From Carallia brachiata (taxonomy: Eukaryota > Streptophyta > Magnoliopsida > Malpighiales > Rhizophoraceae), in assembly GCA_021464245.1 (NCBI GenBank), contig JADCRB010000011.1:502462-566461 (forward strand): 64,000 nucleotides of DNA. Direction: 5' to 3'. Positions within the stretch are counted from its first letter, which is position 1; the number at the start of each line of letters is the position of its first letter. Positions 46,801-56,431 of this stretch are shown here, in pieces. A program made the translations under genes and the position numbers. Under the pieces are notes generated by a model that saw only the letters and a list, made by a program, of their open reading frames with translations, searched no databases and was not told the DNA's origin.

Positions 46801-48335
46801 TATTTATTACAATGTTGTGGACTTACTTTGCCTTTTTACATTAACAGTTAACACTTTCCACCATCCCCAAAATATCTTTTTCGAAAATTCAGCTAGAAGT
46901 AGCATAAAAAAAAAAAAAAATCAGCTGTAAGAAAAATAAAAGAACAAGTTCCGTGACCAATTTTTCAAGTGCAAAGCAGAATGGGTAATTTTCCCCCTTA
47001 TATATTTATTAATTATAATAATAATAATAAAACAAAGGTTGGTGATTTCATACATCACGTGGCGCTGTCCGGAAGTTTTGCTCTTCCACCTGTATTACGC
47101 CATCCCGCCAGCTGGATAACCTCAGCATGACGACGAAAAATGAAGAAAAATTGCAGTTGTTTTAAATCAGAAGATATTTTTTTCACGAATCTTACCGTAC
47201 AAATATAAAATTTGATACAAAAATAATATAATTTATTATTTAAATTAAAATTATTAATTATATTAAATTATTATTAAATTAATAATTTAAATTTAAATAA
47301 TAAATTTATAGCACCAATTTGTATCTAAAGTTTATATTTATATATATTTTAAATTTAATTTTGAAGTTAGGCTAGCCGACCTGATTAATTATTAAAAAAA
47401 GTTGATTTGCGCTTGATATTAGTTTATTTCCCACTACTTTTATTAGATAATAGAAAAAAAAAAGGATCCCACCGTCAGAGCCGCACATGCAGGCAAGGAA
47501 TTGCTATTTTAATTAAATCAATTCCAAATCTAACAGATTCATTTTTTATTTACACAAAGATCCGTAGATATAATAAAGTTTCATGCGTTTGCTTTTTTTT
47601 TTAAATATACTACACTCATAATATTAAATTACTAAATTTATTTTATTATTTTTATTTTAAATAAACTCACCTGTTATATAGTACATGAAGTAATGAATGA
47701 ATTATGTTTAAAAAATTAAAGATAAGATTAAATTAAAATTTTCATAAAAAAAATTGACAGCAAAAGAAAGAATGAACAAAAAGAAGAAATGGGTCAAACT
47801 GCGAAAGATCTATTTCTCTGGTTGACGCGTTAATCAAAACTTGACAACGCAAATCTACGGTGGAAAACACCCAGATCTGGGTTTTTGAGCTTTATTAGGC
47901 GAAATCTACGGTCGGAATCACACAGATCTGGAATTTTCTGCAATCACCCGAAACAAAAAAAAACAGACTTTAATAAAAAAAAAATAATAATTGCTTTCAC
48001 CAAAAAAAAAAAATTCCTTTTATATATGAATTCGATATCCACCAGAAACCTTCGTTTTGTTGTGAATTCAATCCTAATAAACTTAATTGAACATTCAACC
48101 AACAGAGAATAACAAGAAGAAGAAAAAGATGGTGATGGTGATGATAACGATGAACTGGCAGCACGAGAACGCATAACATTAAATGTTACAACTAGAGGGA
48201 AAACTTGACATTATTAGGTGGACCAAAACATTCAGGCCAGCTTCCAATTTTTTGACAAACAAGAAAATTATTGACACGGATTTCAACTGGGGAAGCAAAA
48301 GACTTTTGATAAAGAAACATGAAACAACCTTTTGG
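43828..48335. other. Spacer between array copies D and E
   Basis: AT-rich, with an AT-rich-family copy at 47615-47725 and a palindromic repeat at 47205-47345. Short open frames (45426-45857, 46107-46397) lack recognisable motifs. No RNA gene identified. Confidence 0.45.
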
Positions 48336-48674
48336 TTATTGATCAGGAAGCTTGGCTTTTCTCTTCAATTCCCAATTGGCGCCCGATCCTTCCGCAATCT
48401 GATTCAAAGATTCCAAGGACGGCGAAGAGGGGAGGGAGGAGGAATGGTGGGAAGCAGCAGTCAAGGCCAAGCACCCTTCGCTCCACGACTTTCTCATACG
48501 ATACGACACGTTCTTGCACGTAGCCATGGGTTGGGCACATTTGTCCTTCATCTTGTGAAGTGCACACCCGCAATTACGATGATACGGCCGGCGTTCGATC
48601 CCCATGTCGCCGCATGAGAGGCATCCCTCGTAGACGTACCGGAACACGCCGCCGTCGGCAGCTCCAGTGGCCAT
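48336..48674 (-). CDS. Array copy E: Cys/His-rich small protein, intact, divergent
   Basis: Single-exon 112-residue ORF from ATG 48674. MATGAADGGVFRYVYEGCLS, then ERRPYHRNCGCALHKMKDKC and AQPMATCKNVSYRMRKSWSE, then GCLALTAASHHSSSL matching the C-x-L-S-x-T-A block of A and C. The tail differs (basic, ends KRKAKLPDQ). Higher GC content than the other copies and a different upstream region (TATA-like ATTTATAGG on the plus strand at about 48815). It is probably the oldest or founder-like copy. Metal binding is inferred from the Cys/His spacing only. Confidence 0.75.
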   Translation of the reverse strand: MATGAADGGVFRYVYEGCLSCGDMGIERRPYHRNCGCALHKMKDKCAQPMATCKNVSYRMRKSWSEGCLALTAASHHSSSLPSSPSLESLNQIAEGSGANWELKRKAKLPDQ

Positions 48675-48829
48675 CTTCCTCCCCCTACCACCACCTCTGC
48701 TACAACAACAAATAACAACAACTTTTTGTTGGAGCACCAGCTAGCGCACCACCTTTTGTGCTTGATATGTGATTTGCCTTTTTTAGGCCTAAAGAGAGGA
48801 AATTTTCGGTGGAGCATTTATAGGAGGTT

Positions 48830-50632
48830 GTTATTTGTTGGCAATATTGCGAGAGTTTCGACGATTCCAAGGCCAACAGTGCCGTGCTTTGTGGTCTAGT
48901 CGTGGCACTGTTATATTTGGTACCGTTTGTGGTTCCAAAAAAAACACACGTAAGCCAGCTAGGTTGTGGCCGAGTCAAAGGAAGATGACTTAAAATCCAA
49001 GCAACTTTGTATTGGACTTTTGTTTGGGCCTATTTACAAGAATACTAGCCAGAGGAGGCTCAATATTTCTTTTACAGGATTAGCGACAGATCACTCTTAT
49101 GTTTTCACACAAACTATCAGATTAAAGTTTTGTAGCCAGACATGAGACCCAAAAAAAAAAAAAAAAAGTTTTGTAGCCAGACAGATTCCTCTGGCTAGTA
49201 TTGTGGTTAATACTGTTGTGGGGTTTTTCCTTTTTATGGTTAATACCACAACCAATCACAATAGTTTAACTAATTAATTATCCTTTCTTGTTCGATTGTA
49301 ATATTGTTCAAATTGCCTTTACCAATTTAGTTTAGATATATAAGCAAACCGATCTAAGCCCAACCAAACCACGAACAGACCTACAACATTATAGATGTCT
49401 AATTACTATATAAGCTCGAGTTACTTCATCGATTAATACCATCTTCCAAAGGGGTCACAATTTTTGGCATGAATGTGGACGGTGGCCCGCCGTAGTCATC
49501 TCCGTCGAGCCACATCATTCAATCCCTAAAACCACCAAGCTGTGCTATTATATGATGAGTATCGGATGCCGGAACTCCCAACATATAACACACAAAATCA
49601 AGATATTCCCCCTTTGCTTGGACCGACCGTTATATTATATTGTTGAGATGGTCTTTCTTGAACTACGTGTGTATTCCAAAACGCTATCGGGATATAACCC
49701 TTTTGTAGCCCAATGCAAGGAAAGAAAAGCCGAATCATTTGTTTTCCTTGTTGTTGTCATCTTACAACTATGGTTTGATCTTTTAAAGGGACCTAGCTCT
49801 TGGCCTCATGCATATACACTCGTGATAGAAGCCATGTTTTGCTTGCTATTAATTAATCTCTATATATCAAAATACAAAACAATGTTCGTGAAATAAGAGA
49901 TATGAAAGATTATTCCTATAATCTCTTTACGTGAAAACAAATTTCGATATATTAACCGAATGTGTCCTCATTTACTAGGACAAATATTATTTACAGGGTG
50001 CCAGAATGACCACCTAGACAGATGATGGAAGATGCATCACAAAAATCCGTGGAGTTGTTATTTTTAACACAAATATTAAGTTATTTTTTATAATCGAGAT
50101 AAAACCACATGAATTTGATTTGTTTTATCGATCCTTTTGCAATAATAATATTATTATAAATTCATTAATTATGAACACAAGGAAGACTCATAAATATTGG
50201 ATCACCATTACAAATAAATAATAAACACATTTCCTAAATGCCCTTTTACGTAAAGTTGTGGCTTGTCCAAGTCTTCTGGTTCAATGTCATCACCTTTTCC
50301 TATTCCTATCCTTGTCTCATCGGTGACTTCTACAAATGCAAGAAAGGTTGAAGTTGGTTAGGAAAATGGAATGATAACAAAAAACGTATTCATATTCGTA
50401 AATACCTCGAGAACCAATGCGATTTAATTGAAACCCTGTTGATATTGCTTCTAGAAATTTCACCTTTGATGTGTCCTAATTAATTAATTGTCTTTCCCTT
50501 CCTTGCCAGTTAATTACTTGCACCATCTAATGAGCCAATATCTGCTACGGAGTATAATAACAAATAACTATCTAAGTACTACTACATAATTTTATTTAAG
50601 TATTACTAAAATAGCAATACATTTATATCTAA
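48830..50632. other. Spacer with one micro-retroposon
   Basis: No gene is supported. The 49552-49896 open frame is hydrophobic but lacks homology or splice context. A poly-A microinsertion lies at 49124-49183. Confidence 0.45.
49124..49183 (+). mobile_element. Micro-retroposon: TGAGACCC plus poly-A, 16-19-bp repeats
   Basis: AAAGTTTTGTAGCCAGACA at 49124-49142 is repeated at 49165-49183. The insert is TGAGACCC plus at least 14 A. The first three A of the right copy merge with the tail, so the certain duplication is 16 bp. Confidence 0.65.
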
Positions 50633-50642
50633 CTAGACTTTG

Positions 50643-50661
50643 ACCCGCGCGTTGCGCGGGT
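50643..50661 (-). other. Helitron 3' terminal hairpin
   Basis: Perfect 8-bp GC-rich stem with a 3-base loop, followed on the minus strand by CAAAGT and CTAG. Serves as the transposition termination signal in this class. Confidence 0.85.
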
Positions 50662-52390
50662 TGTAAATATTTATTAAAAAATATTAATATAAATTTAATT
50701 AGATATAATATTAAATAGATTTTAAAAAATTAATATAATTTAAAAAATAGATTTTACAATATATTTATTTCATATTAAATTAAAATTAGTAAAATTATTC
50801 GAAGAAATTTATTTAATTACCGTTATCATTGACTGTTGAACAGTCCAAATTTTCAGTTTCATCTCCAATAATATATATTAAATATTATTGTATTTAATAT
50901 CATATTTATATTATATTGTAATTTAAAACATTTAAAAAAAATAAAAATTAAAAGGAAAATGTGTGGTTGTGCCATATGGACCCACAATTTTCGAGGATTT
51001 AATAATTTTTTTAGTGATTTTATTTTTTTTTCCATATTTGATTTATGTTTTTGTACTGATTTACGTAAAATGAGTTTATTAATAACTACTACTAACATCT
51101 GTCTTTACTTGATGTAAATAAATATGGTCGTGTATTAGTCTAAACTTTCTTTTAGCCTTTTGATCTGCAACATGTTACATGAAACACAGAAGAGTGAATA
51201 CCAGCAATTTTTTTTTTTCAAAGTAAATAGGAAACCTTGAATAATCAAAAGAATATGCTTTTTATCTCAATTTCCATCCGGTAGGTCAGTGATCAAAAAC
51301 ATTACCCAAGTCATCTTCCAAAGTAGATTCTAGGTCTTACCTAAAATTGTTGGCAATTTGTTCACACAGACATCAAAAGAATGCATTCAAACTGCAAGAG
51401 AAAATGTAAATTAGGACTTGACTTATTGAGATTTAAGTAAAGTTTGGAATAAACATGATAAAAAATATAAAAATCTATTTAAAAAAGTGGTAAAAATTGA
51501 ACAAAATAAATTTAAATGATGTAAAAAAAATTCAACATTCGCATTTTGCCTAGTTCATCCCTAGTAAGATAAAACTGCGTAGTTAAGACATCGTTCTCCC
51601 CCCCTCCCCCAAAAAAAGAAAAAGTAAGGAAACCTTTTTGTATATTATCATAATTTGAATTTGTAATTTGAATTTGTCTTATTAGAAAAAACCTTCACAG
51701 TAAAAATTTTGTTAAACATACGATAGTTTTATTTTAGGTCCATAAATATGTGGTGGACCATATTTACCTAAGAATCTCTAAATTCATGGAATTTAAACTC
51801 GAAACAAAATCAAACTAACCGTCAAAGAGAAAAATTCATTGAAGCCTTATCTTTCTCCATTCGATTGAATCCTCCTACTGTTGCTTTTGGCCTTTGTATA
51901 TGATGATAGCTCAAACCTACAAAATCATGTAAGAAAGTTAATATTTAATCGCTAACATTTGACAACCCTAAAAATGGAAAGAGAGAGAGGGATTGAGAAA
52001 GAGATTGTACAATAAAATTAGACTTGCATCAGCTGCACTTGAAAGGGAAAATTTGTCATTGCCTTCATTGATGTCCATCAACATTTACATAAACCCTCTC
52101 GATTTTCCATGAGCATAGTGCTTAATCGGTATTTAATTTAGCCTAACATGAAGACTTGAAACAATCATGTAGTTAGAATATAATTCAAACCAAACCATTA
52201 ATTATACAATAAAATCTAATTATGATGATTTCCTTAACCGTTTTTTTCCTTAACCACTATATTAACATTAATGGCCAACAATTTATTACATCTATTTAAT
52301 TAGAATAAAATCAGAATAAAATTGAAAGGAAAAAATGAAGACAAATTTCGTGTGAGACATTAAATTCAAAATGAAGGAAGGAAGCGGAAG

Positions 52391-52905
52391 GGAGAATTAA
52401 TTTCAAAATTGCAACATTCATGAGAATAAAGGGAGAATTAATTTCGAAATTATAACATTCATGGGAATAATTGTGCAAGAGTTAGAAAAAATATAAACGG
52501 TTAAAACGTCAAAGGGTACTTGTTGAGAACATTCAATGAGAATAAATGGAGAATTAATTTCGAAATTATAACATTCATGGGAATAATTGTGCAAGAGTTA
52601 GAAAAAATATAAACGGTTAAAACGTCAAAGGGTACTTATTGAGAACATTCAAAATCATTTGTAAATGATAATTGTGTACAAAAAAAATAAAAAATAATAA
52701 AAATGTAAAATAAGAAAGGAAGCGGAAGGGCATAAAGGGAGAATTAATTTCGAAATTATAACATTTATGAGAATAATTGTGCAAGAGTTAGAAAAAATAT
52801 AAACGGTTAAAACGTCAAAGGGTACTTATTGAGAACATTCAAAATCATTTGTAAATGATAATTGTGTACAAAAAAATAAGAAATAATAAAAATGTAAAAT
52901 AAGAA
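52391..52905. repeat. Tandem repeats inside the Helitron
   Basis: A unit beginning GGAGAATTAATTTCGAAATT and running through GTGCAAGAGTTAGAAAAAAT and GGTTAAAACGTCAAAGGGTA is present three times (from about 52432, 52549 and 52738), with a degraded partial copy at 52391. Copies 2 and 3 share a longer 3' extension (to AAATGTAAAATAAGAAA), so the last duplication involved a unit of about 185-190 bp. Confidence 0.85.
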
Positions 52906-52984
52906 ATTTGGATTATTTGCCACATGGCAGCATGAATTAAGGAGAATGTTTCTATAAGCTTCCCATTTATACTAATTAAATAGA

Positions 52985-53585
52985 TAGTATCAAACAATTT
53001 ATCAATTTTTTATATTTTTCTAAACTTAATCATTTAACCGTTTATATCATTTTGAAACTTCCCGCATAAAAAGGTTCATCAAGTTTCTTTTTTATTAATT
53101 AAATATCCCATCTCTTTGGAGTATTTCGTGTGTTAAAGTGCCTGGGGACTCTCTCTTTCTCACGTTGAAAGCACTGTCTATGTTGTCATGGGAAGAAAAA
53201 CTTTAATCACCGCCATTCATTTGTCTTCGGTGTGGAGTTAGGCTACTTTAATTACAAAAGTTCCGTCCGGCTGCCAGTGCGACATGCTCATGCACCATTG
53301 ATCTAACCGTCCACATATTGTCGGGACGACATATAATACCTTGTCTTGCAAGTCACCATGTAAAAGATCAAATGTAGTTGAGCGGTGGCAGAACAAAATT
53401 CAAGCTTGGCCCGGACCGTGGCCTCACAATTTGCATTTTCCGTTCTGTAAGAAGGGACACCTTACAGCTGGTAATTAGCCGTGATTGAGAATGCGAAATC
53501 CAGACAATTAATTTATATGAATAATCCTTGGTTTTTTGCATTGTGCACAACTTGGTAATGGCCAGATTAATCCTCTATGAATACT

Positions 53586-53620
<35 letters not shown>

Positions 53621-54403
53621 GGGAAAAAAAAGAAAGAATTATAGTTTGAGTTTTCACATAAAATACATTCAGTAGTTCTTAAATAAATCACCATTAAATG
53701 ATCAAATTCTCTCGAGATTAAATGAGACTTGCTCCAAAAAAAAAAAAAAAAAGGATTAAATGAGACCAATTGTTTCCATTTTAATGTATGATCTTCCTTA
53801 ATGCGAAGCACGCATCTTTTCTTTTCTTTTCTTTTCTTTTTTTCTTTTTTCTTTTTTTTTTACTGGTGTCATATCTTAAGCATCATTAGATGTTATTGTT
53901 TTGTTTTGGAAAAAAAACAAATCTTTGTAAGACCACTTATTGATCTAGGCCATCGTACTCAAACTCAAAACCACAACTCGAGTGTCAGTGTACTAGAGTT
54001 CATTAGTCCAGGCATTTGTTATTACAAAAATGTAAATTATGTTTTTTTTTTTTCTAAGACCCCAGTATCCTGAAGCGATATTGGATCACAACCAATTCGG
54101 AATCAAATCGGATGGACTTGCAATGGGGGGCAAAACTTTTCTGATATCCATTTTCTCTATATATAATAATTGAATCTAATACTTTATTTAAGAAAAATCA
54201 AACTCCTCACCGCTCATACTAACAGGCGTTGGCATGTAAATTATGTTGTCCAACAGGACTTGGACTTCTTGCGGCCCAAATCACACCGAGCCCACCGTAT
54301 CCCCAGGCAGTCATGCTATCTATTAACTTGCATCTCTCGTGACCCATTTAGAATCCATATCCCCAAATGTAAGAATGCGTGGTCGGCTTATTGACACATA
54401 GAA
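52985..54403. other. Spacer right of the Helitron
   Basis: No gene supported. Contains (AT)n at about 53597-53620, one micro-retroposon at 53716-53766 and T-rich runs at 53815-53860. Confidence 0.45.
53716..53766 (+). mobile_element. Micro-retroposon: TTGCTCC plus A17, perfect 13-bp repeats
   Basis: GATTAAATGAGAC at 53716-53728 and 53754-53766. Between them is TTGCTCC, 17 A and a G. Confidence 0.65.
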
Positions 54404-54706
54404 ATGGAAGGGAAGTCAATCCCCCTTAATTGGGCCCATATTGAAGTGACTGGGGAATTGCCGAAGGATGATCAGGGTCTGGCGGAGCCTATTGAAGTGA
54501 TCTATAGGCCTAAATCACTAATTGTCGACTTTGCCAAGCGCGGCAACTGTATCAGCGAAGAACAAGCCTCAGGGCCTTGGCTCGCCTTAGTTTTGAGACG
54601 ATGGCATAGATGGGCTGTGCATGTTGAAGGCATGGGCTTATGGAATGATCCGCAGGGCATTGTGAACCCTTTACATTTTGTTTGGGAACCAAGTGAAAAT
54701 CTATGA
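54404..54706 (+). CDS. Orphan 100-residue ORF, unknown
   Basis: ATG-to-TGA ORF with base composition clearly higher in GC than its flanks and protein-like residue usage: MEGKSIPLNWAHIEVTGELP at the start, YRPKSLIVDFAKRGNCISEE in the middle, and a Trp-rich PWLALVLRRWHRWAVHVEG. No family recognised. No signal peptide or membrane segment. It may be a small gene, an exon of a larger one, or a relic of a mobile element. The upstream 250 bp are also GC-richer, so the coding unit may extend in another exon. Confidence 0.35.
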   Translation: MEGKSIPLNWAHIEVTGELPKDDQGLAEPIEVIYRPKSLIVDFAKRGNCISEEQASGPWLALVLRRWHRWAVHVEGMGLWNDPQGIVNPLHFVWEPSENL

Positions 54707-55193
54707 GGAATAAAGGAATAGGGGCGAAATGAGTGGATTGTTGTTGTTTGAGAAATAATGGAACAAATAAAATAAAAAAAGTCGGGCCGAAAGGTGGAGT
54801 CCAGGCCCACCAAAATTCATTCTCTCAGGAGTAGGGACAGAACAGAACACGACAAAATGACTAGCGTCCAATTCTTTTTTTTCCTTTTTTATTTATTTAC
54901 TTCTTTACCCTTATTTTTATTTTAATTATTATTTTTTAAAGATAAATTTAATATTATAATACATATAATTTTCTTTCCTCTCACATTTCATTTATTCCCA
55001 AAAAAAAATTTAATTTTCTTTCCCTCATATTATACTCTCTCAAATATAAAAATAATAAAATATACCTTTTTCTTCTAATATTTATTTTTTTCATTTTCAT
55101 TAGTCTCACATTTCTCTCTCTTTAGATTTTTTTTCCGAACAAAGGGTTAGTTGCCGTTAGGTTTCCAAAATCACGGGGCTTGTGTGCCAGTAC

Positions 55194-55332
55194 GAAGGCA
55201 ACACAACCTCCTCGGTAAGGGGTGGATCCTCGTTCATGTCCTCGCCTTCTTATTTTCAATCGGCGCATTATTAGTTGTGAAGAATTGCGAAAAAAGGAAA
55301 AAAAAAAAAAAAAAGGAAGGCAACACAACCTC
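55194..55332 (+). mobile_element. Short retroposon, 105-bp insert with poly-A and 17-bp target duplication
   Basis: GAAGGCAACACAACCTC at 55194-55210 is repeated exactly at 55316-55332. The insert (55211-55315) is 88 bp of unique GC-richer sequence followed by GGAAAAA-type poly-A (about 17 A). Fully consistent with target-primed retroposition of a short RNA 3' end. The source is not recognised: it does not look like tRNA, and the translated text is not a known domain. Confidence 0.7.
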
Positions 55333-55543
55333 GATATAATTTTTTTCTCCTATTTTAGAAAGGTTTTCAGTTTATAATATTGATAATAAGCTAATAAAAG
55401 AAATATAAGAAGTTCGAATTTTTTACTTCTCAACTATTTTCTTTTTATAATTGGTTAGTTTGGGTCTACAAAAGCTAAAACAAAAAAAAACAAAAAAAAA
55501 GAAAAAAGGAAAAGGCTTTCAGTTTACATCTTATATAGGTTAA

Positions 55544-56299
55544 GGGTCTGTTTGGGTTAGCTGTTGAATGTTACTGTTACTGATTGCTGTTGTTGATTGC
55601 TGCTACTGATTGCTGCTACTGATTGCTGATTACTAATTTCTACTTGCTGTTGTTGATTGCTGATAAAATTAATAAAGTGTTTGGTTAATTTTATACTTGC
55701 TGTTACTGTTGAATAATGAAATGTCTAATTTAGACATATAATTTGTGTAGATATATTATATTAAATATTTTAATTTTTATATTTTATAATTTTATATTTT
55801 AAAATAATATTTTATAAATAATATTGAGAATTATTTTACTTAATTTTAACTTTTTTAAAAAATATTAATTTTTATTAAATTATAAAAATTATTATATTTG
55901 AGATTTTTTTATAAATGTCCACATTAAAGAAAATTAAAGTAAAAAAAATATTATTTAAGAATATTTGAAGAAAAATTATTGAAATTATAAAACTAATAAA
56001 TAAATTAACATATCTAATTCATATGTAAAGTAAAAAAAATAATAGTAAAATTATGTAAATATTCTTTAAGGGTAATTTAGTCCATATAAATTATTATTAA
56101 TATTAAAAAGTGAAAAGTAATCTAAAAGGTAGTAAAAAGTAGGTCAGAGCTGCTTTTCAATCAGCTGCTGTTAGGAAGTCAAATAAGGAAATAAGCAGAA
56201 TCAAAAAGTAATACTAAAAAATTTACCAAACACCTATCTTCCTACTTTTTGAAGATGAAACGTAAATGCACCCCTTCAAAAGCTAACCCAAACACCCCC
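55544..56299. mobile_element. PIF/Harbinger-type MITE, 756 bp, TAA target duplication
   Basis: Starts GGGTCTGTTTGGGTTAGCT and ends AGCTAACCCAAACACCCCC (inverted repeat with few mismatches). Flanked by TAA at 55541-55543 and 56300-56302. Near the left end are imperfect repeats of GATTGCTGCTACT. The interior is AT-rich and non-coding. Same superfamily as the element at 21.4 kb but a different family by sequence. Confidence 0.8.
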
Positions 56300-56348
56300 T
56301 AATTATTTGACTTTGCGGTTCAGTTAATTACTCTAATTCTATGCCTGC

Positions 56349-56431
56349 ACTACCTTGAATGCGATGGTCCATCTGTGTGTGCCACCGAAAAAAAAAAAAA
56401 ACTACCTTGAATGCGATGGTCCATCTGTGTG
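56349..56431 (+). mobile_element. Micro-retroposon: TGCCACCG plus A13, 31-bp direct repeats
   Basis: A 31-bp sequence starting ACTACCTTGAATGCGATGG (56349-56379) is repeated exactly at 56401-56431. The 21-base insert is TGCCACCG plus 13 A. The duplication is longer than is usual for LINEs (about 7-20 bp), so a local duplication next to a poly-A is an alternative. Confidence 0.5.

Larger units (their letters stand above)
50633..52984 (-). mobile_element. Non-autonomous Helitron, 2.35 kb, both ends present
   Basis: On the minus strand it begins TCTATTTAATTAGTATAAAT at 52984. It ends with a GC-rich hairpin ACCCGCGC-AAC-GCGCGGGT (50661-50643), six bases, then CTAG (50636-50633). The 5' flank base is A and the 3' flank base is T, the Helitron insertion rule (between A and T, no target duplication). 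The terminal TC, a hairpin 6 bases before CTRR and the CTAG end are all canonical. No Rep/helicase ORF is seen, so transposition would need an autonomous partner. It carries internal tandem repeats at 52391-52905. Confidence 0.85.

Noticed and set aside
48183..48617. 144-codon plus-strand open frame
   Set aside because: It overlaps array copy E in antisense; the minus-strand frame is the conserved one.
32642..48674. Array genes as secreted cysteine-rich antimicrobial (defensin-like) peptides
   Set aside because: No N-terminal signal peptide in any copy; the Cys pattern is mixed with His and clustered, unlike defensins.
49552..49896. 114-codon plus-strand hydrophobic open frame
   Set aside because: Composition equals the AT-rich background, with no homology or conserved start context; a chance frame is likelier.
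55151..55339. 62-codon plus-strand open frame across the 105-bp retroposon
   Set aside because: It spans the target duplication and poly-A tail, so it is created by the insertion rather than being a gene.
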